Below are positions 1-5,050 of a stretch of DNA of 5,861 nucleotides, piece by piece; the first letter of the stretch is position 1, and every line of letters starts with the position of its first letter. A program made the position numbers and the translations under genes. The notes below the pieces were generated by a model that saw nothing but the letters and a program-made list of their open reading frames with translations, did not search any database and had not been told where the DNA came from. The stretch is taken from the NCBI GenBank assembly GCA_947458345.1, contig CANHBU010000136.1, positions 1-5,861 of the forward strand, written 5' to 3'. This DNA comes from Comamonadaceae bacterium. GTDB lineage: Bacteria; Pseudomonadota; Gammaproteobacteria; Burkholderiales; Burkholderiaceae_C.

Positions 1-415
1 CGACCTCGGCCGTGGGCCAGATGGCCCGAAAGTCAGGCCACAAGAGCGCGTTGTCCAGGCTGCCCAGCGCGGGCAGGGCGTGTGCCCGGGCCCACCACAG
101 CGCCGAGAAAAAGGCGCCAAAGAACATCACTTCGGAGAAGATGAACCAGCTCATGCTCCAGCGAAACGACATGTCGATGCGCTCACCATAGAGTCCGCCC
201 TCGCTCTCGGCGATCGCGTCGCGAACCCACTGATAGAGCACGCCAAGCCAAAACAGCAGGCCAAAGCGCAGGCTGTAGGCACCCCAGCCGGCGCCGTTGA
301 TCCACTGGCCAGCGCCCAGGATCACAAAGAACAGGCCGATGGCGGCCATGACGGGATGGCGCGACGGGCCGGGCACGTAGTAGTAAGGCGTTGCGCCATG
401 TGCAGCTGAAGACAT
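1..415 (-). CDS. coxC: Cytochrome c oxidase subunit III, N-terminal part (cut by left edge)
   Basis: This is subunit III of the aa3 oxidase, an inner-membrane subunit without redox centres that stabilises subunit I and its proton uptake. About 138 residues are visible; the family is usually around 260-300, so roughly half lies beyond base 1. The start ATG (415-413) has a clear ribosome binding site, GAGGAAA, seven bases upstream. A polar, Tyr-rich N-terminus (YYYVPGPSRHP, residues 11-21) leads into a first membrane segment (about 23-40), a second (about 47-64), and then the subunit III signature around residues 85-108 (FRWSMSWFIFSEVMFFGAFF). Glu95 in that signature matches the conserved membrane glutamate of the family. 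The gene is the last of the visible cluster and is separated from the DUF2970 gene by 78 bp. Family assignment is firm; the C-terminal half cannot be judged. Confidence 0.96.
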   Translation of the reverse strand, partial: MSSAAHGATPYYYVPGPSRHPVMAAIGLFFVILGAGQWINGAGWGAYSLRFGLLFWLGVLYQWVRDAIAESEGGLYGERIDMSFRWSMSWFIFSEVMFFGAFFSALWWARAHALPALGSLDNALLWPDFRAIWPTAEV

Positions 416-419
416 GCTC

Positions 420-427
420 TTTCCTCT
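420..427 (-). promoter_or_regulatory. Ribosome binding site of coxC
   Basis: On the minus strand the bases read AGAGGAAA, followed by GAGC and the ATG of coxC. This is the best Shine-Dalgarno match in the cluster and fixes the coxC start. It suggests that coxC initiates independently, unlike the coupled genes upstream of it. Confidence 0.8.
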
Positions 428-430
428 AAT

Positions 431-453
431 ACTCAAAAACTCGACAAAAACCC
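431..453. repeat. Short direct repeat CAAAAAC x2 in the DUF2970-coxC gap
   Basis: CAAAAAC occurs at 434-440 and again at 445-451, starts 11 bp apart, roughly one helical turn. On the transcribed strand this is a T-rich leader (GTTTTTG twice) just ahead of the coxC ribosome binding site, preceded by a GC-rich stretch. I see no convincing hairpin, so a standard terminator is not supported. The repeat may be chance, a protein binding site, or an unstructured leader that favours translation of coxC. Confidence 0.3.
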
Positions 454-493
454 AAACTCCACCGCCGCCAGCAGCGACGACGCTCCCGCCCCA

Positions 494-703
494 TCAACCC
501 GGCACGATCCAGTGGACCAAGGCGGCCAGGGCCCCAACAAAAACAAACACACCCACAAATCCGACCACCAGCACCGTCAGCGGCTTGATCTGCTGCGCAT
601 CGCGCTCAAGCCCCTGACGCGCCCGCAGCCCCAAAAAAGACCAAGCCACAGTCCTGACCGTTGCCCACCAGGACACCAGCGCGGGGACCGGCGTTGGGCT
701 CAT
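494..703 (-). CDS. DUF2970 family small membrane protein
   Basis: This 69-residue protein resembles the DUF2970 family, commonly found between cox11 and the subunit III gene in betaproteobacterial oxidase clusters. Residues 12-40 form an amphipathic, Trp- and Arg-containing segment with the family pattern SFLGLRARQGLERD (22-35). Residues 42-67 form a strongly hydrophobic membrane segment (GFVGVFVFVGALAALVHWIV). Its ATG (703-701) overlaps the TGA of cox11 as ATGA, so translation is probably coupled to cox11; no good ribosome binding site is visible. No cysteine or metal-binding motif is present, arguing against a direct copper role. The biochemical function is unknown. A role in oxidase assembly or stability is inferred from position only. 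Confidence 0.85.
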   Translation of the reverse strand: MSPTPVPALVSWWATVRTVAWSFLGLRARQGLERDAQQIKPLTVLVVGFVGVFVFVGALAALVHWIVPG

Positions 704-1317
704 GAGCCCAAGGCCAGCACAGGCTTGGCCATCGCCGACTTGCCCACGCCAACCGATCCGGCAGGCGCTGGGGGCGTCTTGCCGCCGACTTCAAAGAAGG
801 TGTAAGACAAGGTGATGGTCGTGACGTCTTTGGGCAACTTCGGATCGATCACAAAAGCCACCGGCCACTGCTTTTTCTCACCGGGCGCCAGCGTGTACTG
901 ATTGAAGCAGAAACACTCGAGCTTGTTGAAATGCGGCGAAGCCTGGCGCGGCGCATAACTGGGAATGGCCTGTGCGGCCATGGTCCGGTTCTGCATGTTC
1001 TGGAACTCATACATCACCGTGGCCAATTCGCCCGGGTGCACCTGAACCGAGCGCATCGCCGGCTTGAAGTCCCAGGGGCCACGCGCATTGGCATCAAACT
1101 CGACGGTGATGGTGCGGGTGGTGTCGACCTGCGTGTTGGCCGGCAGCGATGGCGCCACACCGGGCACGCGGCGCTCGGCAACGGCCAGGACGTTGATGCC
1201 CAGGGCTTCACAGATGTGACGGTAAATGGGCACCAGTGCATAACCGAAGGCGAACATTCCCAGCGTGATCACGCTGAGTTTTCCCAGCATCCGCAGATTG
1301 TCACGGCGCAAGAGCAT
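700..1317 (-). CDS. ctaG: Cytochrome c oxidase assembly protein Cox11 (CuB copper chaperone)
   Basis: Cox11/CtaG delivers copper to the CuB site of subunit I on the periplasmic side of the inner membrane. The 205-residue length is normal for the family. A short basic N-terminus precedes one membrane anchor (about 11-31), followed directly by VPIYRHIC with Cys36, the membrane-proximal cysteine. The periplasmic beta-sandwich domain carries the hallmark CFCF motif, with Cys135 and Cys137 as copper ligands in ECFCFNQ. The conserved FDANARGPWDFKP-like stretch (74-86) is also present. The three family cysteines are all intact. A GGAGG lies about 13 bases ahead of the ATG, inside the end of the preceding small ORF, nine bases away. 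The stop overlaps the next start (ATGA). The Ala/Pro/Gly-rich C-terminal tail (from about 180) is probably flexible. The name cox11 is equally used. Confidence 0.97.
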   Translation of the reverse strand: MLLRRDNLRMLGKLSVITLGMFAFGYALVPIYRHICEALGINVLAVAERRVPGVAPSLPANTQVDTTRTITVEFDANARGPWDFKPAMRSVQVHPGELATVMYEFQNMQNRTMAAQAIPSYAPRQASPHFNKLECFCFNQYTLAPGEKKQWPVAFVIDPKLPKDVTTITLSYTFFEVGGKTPPAPAGSVGVGKSAMAKPVLALGS

Positions 1318-1326
1318 GGCAGGGCT

Positions 1327-1437
1327 TTAGCCTCCGAGAAAGACGACGCGGGCCATAAAACCCAGAAAAAACACCAAGGCCACCGACGCCAGGATCAAGC
1401 CCAGGCGGCGGTTGCTCTTGCCCTGCTGTGGTGTCAT
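1327..1437 (-). CDS. 36-residue single-pass membrane protein, likely oxidase small assembly protein
   Basis: This ORF runs from ATG (1437-1435) to TAA (1329-1327) and encodes 36 residues. A polar basic N-terminus (MTPQQGKSNRR) precedes one membrane segment at about 12-29 (LGLILASVALVFFLGFMA), and the tail is short (RVVFLGG). It sits six bases after the coxA stop and nine bases before cox11, filling what would otherwise be a 126-bp gap. No good ribosome binding site is visible, so translation is probably coupled to coxA. Comparable tiny proteins occur at this spot in related clusters, and some annotations call them cytochrome oxidase small assembly protein; I recall this but could not check it. 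By topology it might be a small accessory subunit or assembly factor. Function is not shown by the sequence. Confidence 0.82.
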   Translation of the reverse strand: MTPQQGKSNRRLGLILASVALVFFLGFMARVVFLGG

Positions 1438-1443
1438 GAGCAA

Positions 1444-3054
1444 TCAGCCGATCACGCGGGTGGCTGTCGCATCGAGCTTCGGTGGGGTCTCGAAAGTGTG
1501 GAAAGGCGCTGGGGAAGGCACTTCCCACTCCAAGCCCTCGGCCGCCTCCCAGGGCTTGGCAGGGGCCTTTTCACCGACCCCGCGCATGACCGGCAGCACG
1601 ATGAACAGGAAGAAGTAGACCTGCGCAAACCCGAAGCCAAAGGCGCCCACGGAAGCCCACATATTGAAGTCAGTGAACTGCATCGGGTAGTCGGCATAAC
1701 GGCGCGGCATACCGGCCAGGCCCAGGAAGTGCATCGGGAAGAAGGTCACGTTAAAGGAGATCAGCGACCACCAGAAATGGATCTTGCCGCGCGTCTCGTT
1801 GTACATGACGCCCGTCCACTTGGGCACCCAGTAGTAAAAGCCGGCGAACATGGCATAGAGGGAACCGGCCACCAGCACGTAGTGGAAGTGGGCCACCACG
1901 TAGTAGCCGTCTTGCAGCTGTGTGTCGACCGGCGCGATCGACAAGATCAGGCCGGTGAAGCCGCCCATGGTGAAGACGAACAAGAAGCCCACCGAAAACA
2001 GCATAGGTGTCTCGAAAGTCATCGAGCCCTTCCACATGGTGGCGATCCAGTTGAACACCTTGACCCCGGTCGGGACGGCAATGAGCATGGTCGCGTACAT
2101 GAAAAACAGCTGACCGGTCACTGGCATGCCGGTGGTGAACATGTGGTGCGCCCAGACGATGAAGCTCAAAATCGCAATCGAGCCCGTGGCATACACCATG
2201 GAGGCATAGCCGAACAGACGCTTGCGCGCAAAGGCCGGAATGATGTGGCTGACGATGCCGAAGGCCGGCAAGATCATGATGTAGACCTCGGGGTGGCCGA
2301 AGAACCAGAAGATGTGCTGGTACATCACGGGGTCGCCGCCGCCTGCGGGGTTGAAGAAGCTGGTGCCGAAATGACGGTCAGTCAGCGTCATGGTGATGGC
2401 ACCGGCAAGCACTGGCATCACGGCAATGAGCAGGTAGGCGGTGATCAGCCAGGTCCAGACGAACATCGGCATCTTCATCAAGGTCATGCCCGGGGCGCGC
2501 ATGTTCAAGATGGTCACGATGATGTTGATCGAGCCCATGATGGAAGAGGCGCCCAGGATGTGCAGGGCAAAGATGCCCGCATCCATGGACGGGCCCATCT
2601 GCAGCGTCAGCGGCGCATACAGCGTCCAGCCCGCAGCGGGCGCGCCGCCGGGCATGAAAAAGGAGCCGGCGAGCATGATGGCCGCAGGAATCATCAGCCA
2701 GAAGCTGAAGTTGTTCATGCGGGCAAAAGCCATGTCCGAGGCGCCGATCTGCAGCGGGATCATCCAGTTCGCAAAGCCCACAAAGGCCGGCATGATGGCA
2801 CCGAAGACCATGATCAGCCCGTGCATCGTGGTGAGCTGGTTGAACAGCTCAGGGTTGACCACCTGCAGACCGGGCTGAAACAGCTCGGCGCGAATGAGCA
2901 AGGCGAGCACGCCACCGATCATCAGCATGGCAAAGGCAAACAGCAGATAGAGCGTGCCGATGTCCTTGTGATTGGTTGCAAACACCCACCGACGCCACCC
3001 GGTGGGGGCATGGTGATCGTGATCGTGATCGTGGTGATCTAGAACTGCACTCAT
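1444..3054 (-). CDS. coxA: Cytochrome c oxidase subunit I (aa3 type)
   Basis: This is the catalytic subunit of the terminal oxidase. It reduces O2 to water at heme a3-CuB and pumps protons across the inner membrane. The 536-residue length is normal, with about 12 membrane helices. All key residues are visible. His78 (TMHG) and His391 ligate heme a, and His389 ligates heme a3 (AHFHY). CuB ligands are His254, His303 and His304 (GHPEVY, WAHHMF). Tyr258 is the tyrosine cross-linked to His254. Glu256 is the proton-gating glutamate, Asp107 with Asn96 and Asn114 fits the D-channel entry, and Lys332 (PTGVK) fits the K-channel. This is therefore a canonical type A heme-copper oxidase. The N-terminus has a His/Asp-rich tail (residues 6-15) before the conserved WVFATNHKDIGTLY. 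AAAAGGGT seven bases upstream supports the ATG at 3054. Confidence 0.99.
   Translation of the reverse strand: MSAVLDHHDHDHDHHAPTGWRRWVFATNHKDIGTLYLLFAFAMLMIGGVLALLIRAELFQPGLQVVNPELFNQLTTMHGLIMVFGAIMPAFVGFANWMIPLQIGASDMAFARMNNFSFWLMIPAAIMLAGSFFMPGGAPAAGWTLYAPLTLQMGPSMDAGIFALHILGASSIMGSINIIVTILNMRAPGMTLMKMPMFVWTWLITAYLLIAVMPVLAGAITMTLTDRHFGTSFFNPAGGGDPVMYQHIFWFFGHPEVYIMILPAFGIVSHIIPAFARKRLFGYASMVYATGSIAILSFIVWAHHMFTTGMPVTGQLFFMYATMLIAVPTGVKVFNWIATMWKGSMTFETPMLFSVGFLFVFTMGGFTGLILSIAPVDTQLQDGYYVVAHFHYVLVAGSLYAMFAGFYYWVPKWTGVMYNETRGKIHFWWSLISFNVTFFPMHFLGLAGMPRRYADYPMQFTDFNMWASVGAFGFGFAQVYFFLFIVLPVMRGVGEKAPAKPWEAAEGLEWEVPSPAPFHTFETPPKLDATATRVIG
3011..3038. repeat. GATCGT-type microrepeat encoding the His/Asp tail of CoxA
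   Basis: The bases from about 3011 to 3038 repeat GTGATC units (TGGTGATCGTGATCGTGATC, then GTGGTGATC). On the minus strand they encode HHDHDHDHH near the CoxA N-terminus. The repeat unit is six bases, so gain or loss of a unit would keep the frame and change the tail by two residues. The low-complexity stretch lies before the first membrane helix, on the cytoplasmic side by family topology. Confidence 0.75.
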
Positions 3055-3060
3055 GACGCT

Positions 3061-3068
3061 ACCCTTTT
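3061..3068 (-). promoter_or_regulatory. Ribosome binding site of coxA
   Basis: On the minus strand AAAAGGGT lies seven bases ahead of the coxA ATG, within the 39-bp coxB-coxA gap. It supports the ATG at 3054 as the true start, so the His/Asp-rich tail is part of the protein. Confidence 0.65.
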
Positions 3069-3093
3069 GTATGAACTCTTCGAACGCTGCGCT

Positions 3094-4329
3094 TTACTTG
3101 CGCGCGGCCTGCACCTGGGCCGGCTGCACCACTTGACCGGTCTTGTTGGACCAGGTGTTCTTGGCATAAGTGATGACGGCTGCGATTTCGGTGTCGCTCA
3201 GCTGCTTCCAAGCCGGCATGGCGCCGCCGGCAGCGCCGTTGAGCAAGATATTGGTGGTTTTGAGGTGATCGGCATCGAGCACGATGGCCGAGCCGTCGAG
3301 CGCCTTGATCGGGCCGGCACCCTTGCCGCTGGCTTGGTGGCAAGCGGCGCAGTTGGCGGCATAGACCTTCTCGCCGCGTGCCACCAGATCGGCCTGCTGC
3401 CAGACCTTGCTGGGATCATCGGCCTTGGCCGCAGCTTCCTTTTGGCGCTCCGTGACCCAGGCGCTGTACTGCTCGGGGGTGACCACCTTGACATGAATGG
3501 GCATGTAGGCGTGCTCTTTGCCGCAAAGCTCCTGGCACTGACCGTAAAAGTCGCCGGTCTTGTCGGCGCGAAACCAGGTGTCGCGCACGAAGCCTGGGAT
3601 GGCGTCTTGCTTGATGCCAAACTGAGGCACGGCAAAGGCGTGGATCACGTCGTTGGCCGTGGTGATGATGCGGATCTTTTGGTTGACCGGCACGACCAGC
3701 GGCTTGTCGACCTTGAGCAGGTAGTCGCTCACGATCTCACCTTTCTTGGGTCCGCCCGCATCGCTCATCGCGCGGTGGCTGGCGTCCAAGGTCGAGACAA
3801 AGGCAATGCCCTCGCCTTCGCCCTTGATGTATTCGTAGCCCCACTTCCACTGGATGCCGGTGACCTTGATCGTCAGGTCGGCATTGGTCGTGTCTTTTTG
3901 GGCCACCAAGAGCTTGGTGGCCATGAGGGCCATGCCGATCACGATGAGAAAGGGAACGATCGTCCAGGCGATCTCGACGGCGGTGGACTCATGGAAGGTG
4001 GCCGGCTTGTGGCCGAGCGACTTGCGGTGCTTCCAGATGGAATAAAACATCACACCGAAGACCGCCACGAAGATCACCAAGCAGATGATCATCATGGCCC
4101 AGTGCAGCCAGTTTTGCTCGGCTGCGATGCGGGTGGCGGGCACCGGCAGGTTGAGCTGGAAGGGCTGCGGGCCGCCGGGCAGGTTGAACGTGGAGGCTGA
4201 CGCCGTACCCGCCACGGCCGCGAGCGTCAAGGCGCAGCTGGCCTTGACTGAGGCGCGCAGCGCAACATCGCCGAAGAAGGGGACCAGCGCTTGCGCGCGT
4301 TTCATGCTCATGCCCTGGGTGTTGTTCAT
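3094..4329 (-). CDS. coxB: Cytochrome c oxidase subunit II with fused C-terminal cytochrome c domain
   Basis: Subunit II accepts electrons in its periplasmic CuA domain and passes them to subunit I. The 411-residue product starts with a signal peptide (basic KR at 10-11, hydrophobic 33-43, probable cleavage after TASA, residue 45). Two membrane helices follow at about 78-99 and 117-141. The CuA domain shows His230 (DVIHAF) and the full set Cys265, Glu267, Cys269, His273 and Met276. The aromatic electron-entry region is at 161-165 (WKWGY). After a linker (about 290-315) comes a class I cytochrome c domain with heme motif CAACH (Cys327, Cys330, His331) and probable axial Met371 (AMPAW). The fusion makes it longer than a plain subunit II and resembles caa3 layout. 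The start is uncertain: ATG at 4329 has no good ribosome binding site, while Met7 and Met9 are alternatives, Met9 having AGGG upstream. Confidence 0.97.
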   Translation of the reverse strand: MNNTQGMSMKRAQALVPFFGDVALRASVKASCALTLAAVAGTASASTFNLPGGPQPFQLNLPVPATRIAAEQNWLHWAMMIICLVIFVAVFGVMFYSIWKHRKSLGHKPATFHESTAVEIAWTIVPFLIVIGMALMATKLLVAQKDTTNADLTIKVTGIQWKWGYEYIKGEGEGIAFVSTLDASHRAMSDAGGPKKGEIVSDYLLKVDKPLVVPVNQKIRIITTANDVIHAFAVPQFGIKQDAIPGFVRDTWFRADKTGDFYGQCQELCGKEHAYMPIHVKVVTPEQYSAWVTERQKEAAAKADDPSKVWQQADLVARGEKVYAANCAACHQASGKGAGPIKALDGSAIVLDADHLKTTNILLNGAAGGAMPAWKQLSDTEIAAVITYAKNTWSNKTGQVVQPAQVQAARK

Positions 4330-4374
4330 CGTCTGTGCTTTTCTAGAAGTATCAAGTGCCAGTCAAACCCCGGG

Positions 4375-4380
4375 ATTATA
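4375..4380 (-). promoter_or_regulatory. Probable -10 box of the coxB promoter
   Basis: The minus strand reads TATAAT here, a perfect sigma-70 -10 hexamer, about 45 bases ahead of the coxB ATG in the 103-bp gap after the DUF2244 gene. Transcription would begin around 4367-4369, giving a leader of about 40 bases. No clear -35 box lies 16-18 bases upstream, where the DNA is GC-rich, so an activator may be needed or the promoter may be weak. TTGACT lies just downstream of the box and is not correctly placed to serve as its -35. The leader also holds the palindrome TTCTAGAA (4341-4348), of unknown meaning. Confidence 0.55.
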
Positions 4381-4432
4381 GGCAGCCGCCAGAGCGCGGG
4401 CCACAGGGCTGGCGAAAGTTTGGCGTCAGCTT

Positions 4433-4936
4433 TCAAGCGCCTCGCAAAGCCAATCGGATCTCGCGTGCCAGCGCGGGCCGTAGCTCGGGCCGCAGGTGGC
4501 GCCCCACCAGCACACTGCGCCCCTGCCCGGACACTTCGATCAGCGATCCGTCGCCGCTGCACGGCTCAATGCGCACCCACTGGCGGTCAAACTCGGTGCG
4601 CTCGCTGCGCCGCCCGTGGTCGCGCTCGACGACCAGCACCGGACCCTGCAGCGTGATTTTTTCGCCATCACAAGCGTGGCGGGCGTAAACCAGCAAGGCG
4701 GCGCCCACTGCGATGAGCTCGAGCCACGCAAAAGGCATGACCATGCGCGCGCCAGAAAACCAAAACGCCGTGGCAATCGAGAGCGACAGCAGGCACAGGC
4801 CGATGTAAAAGCGCAGCAGCTGTGCCGGGCTGAGGCTGCAATTGCGCTTGAGCGACCACTGGAGATCCAGGGCGTGACCATCGGGCGTGGCCAGACGAAA
4901 GGGATGAACCGCAGAAGACACGTTCTTGTCTACCAA
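4433..4936 (-). CDS. DUF2244 family membrane protein
   Basis: This is a protein of up to 167 residues resembling the DUF2244 integral membrane family, often encoded just upstream of subunit II in proteobacterial oxidase clusters. A soluble N-terminus with the family-like LKRNCSLSPAQL (29-40) leads to two membrane helices at about 43-60 and 67-85. A C-terminal, strand-rich cytoplasmic domain with many Arg residues follows (about 92-167), including ERTEFDRQWVRIE and GRSVLVGRHL. Function is unknown. Position suggests a link to oxidase expression or assembly, but the intervening TATAAT shows that coxB can probably be transcribed separately. The longest frame starts at a TTG (4936-4934). GTG at 4921-4919 (residue 6) is an alternative, and neither has a good ribosome binding site. 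No ATG occurs before residue 65. Confidence 0.85.
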   Translation of the reverse strand: MVDKNVSSAVHPFRLATPDGHALDLQWSLKRNCSLSPAQLLRFYIGLCLLSLSIATAFWFSGARMVMPFAWLELIAVGAALLVYARHACDGEKITLQGPVLVVERDHGRRSERTEFDRQWVRIEPCSGDGSLIEVSGQGRSVLVGRHLRPELRPALAREIRLALRGA

Positions 4937-4939
4937 AGT

Positions 4940-4953
4940 CGCACAACCGTGCG
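4940..4953. repeat. Small hairpin directly before the DUF2244 start
   Basis: CGCAC-AACC-GTGCG forms a five-base perfect stem with a four-base loop. On the transcript it would end three bases before the TTG start, where a ribosome binding site is expected. It could reduce initiation at TTG and favour the GTG 15 bases further in. A stem this short in GC-rich DNA may also be chance. Confidence 0.3.
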
Positions 4954-5005
4954 GCAGCGGAAAATACCGCCGTGCGCGTCAACTTCGGCCGCAGCGCCGA
5001 GCTGA

Positions 5006-5035
5006 CTGAGCACGCCGCAAAGTGTACCGGCTCAG
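5006..5035. repeat. Inverted repeat CTGAGC / GCTCAG downstream of the methyltransferase gene
   Basis: CTGAGC (5006-5011) and GCTCAG (5030-5035) are perfect six-base arms around an 18-base centre. The centre holds TACACT on the minus strand (5026-5021), a fair -10-like hexamer. The repeat starts 15 bases after the methyltransferase stop. There is no T-run after it, so a classical intrinsic terminator is not supported, and no -35 box is visible. It may be an operator around a weak DUF2244 promoter, or chance. Confidence 0.25.
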
Positions 5036-5050
5036 CGCTGGGCCGAGCGG

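Noticed and set aside
80..409. 109-codon plus-strand frame opposite coxC
   Set aside because: It is a shadow of coxC, whose N-terminal sequence and ribosome binding site are clear.
931..3042. 703-codon plus-strand open frame opposite coxA and cox11
   Set aside because: It is antisense to two unmistakable genes, its product is a low-complexity His/Gly/Asp/Glu/Arg mixture ending in repeated Ile/Val from the microrepeat, and long antisense frames are expected in GC-rich DNA with strong codon bias. No family resemblance is seen.
3067..4200. 377-codon plus-strand open frame opposite coxB
   Set aside because: It is antisense to an intact coxB with all metal ligands present. The Gly/Asp/His/Leu-rich composition follows from the codon bias of the real gene.
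4234..4236. Possible lipoprotein cysteine (Cys32) in the CoxB signal region
   Set aside because: The cysteine lies before the hydrophobic core (VKASC) rather than at its end and lacks a proper lipobox, so type I cleavage after residue 45 is more likely.
4411..4440. GGCGAAAG ... CTTTC ... GCGCC partial inverted repeat after the DUF2244 gene
   Set aside because: The stem is short and interrupted and no T-run follows on the transcribed strand, so it is not supported as a terminator.
4957..4970. GCGG-AAAATA-CCGC dyad
   Set aside because: The arms are only four bases and do not extend, so this is easily chance in GC-rich DNA.
4954..4992. TTGACG as a -35 box with TATTTT as the -10 for the DUF2244 gene
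   Set aside because: The spacing between the two hexamers is about ten bases, too short for sigma-70, and no other -10 fits at 16-18 bases.
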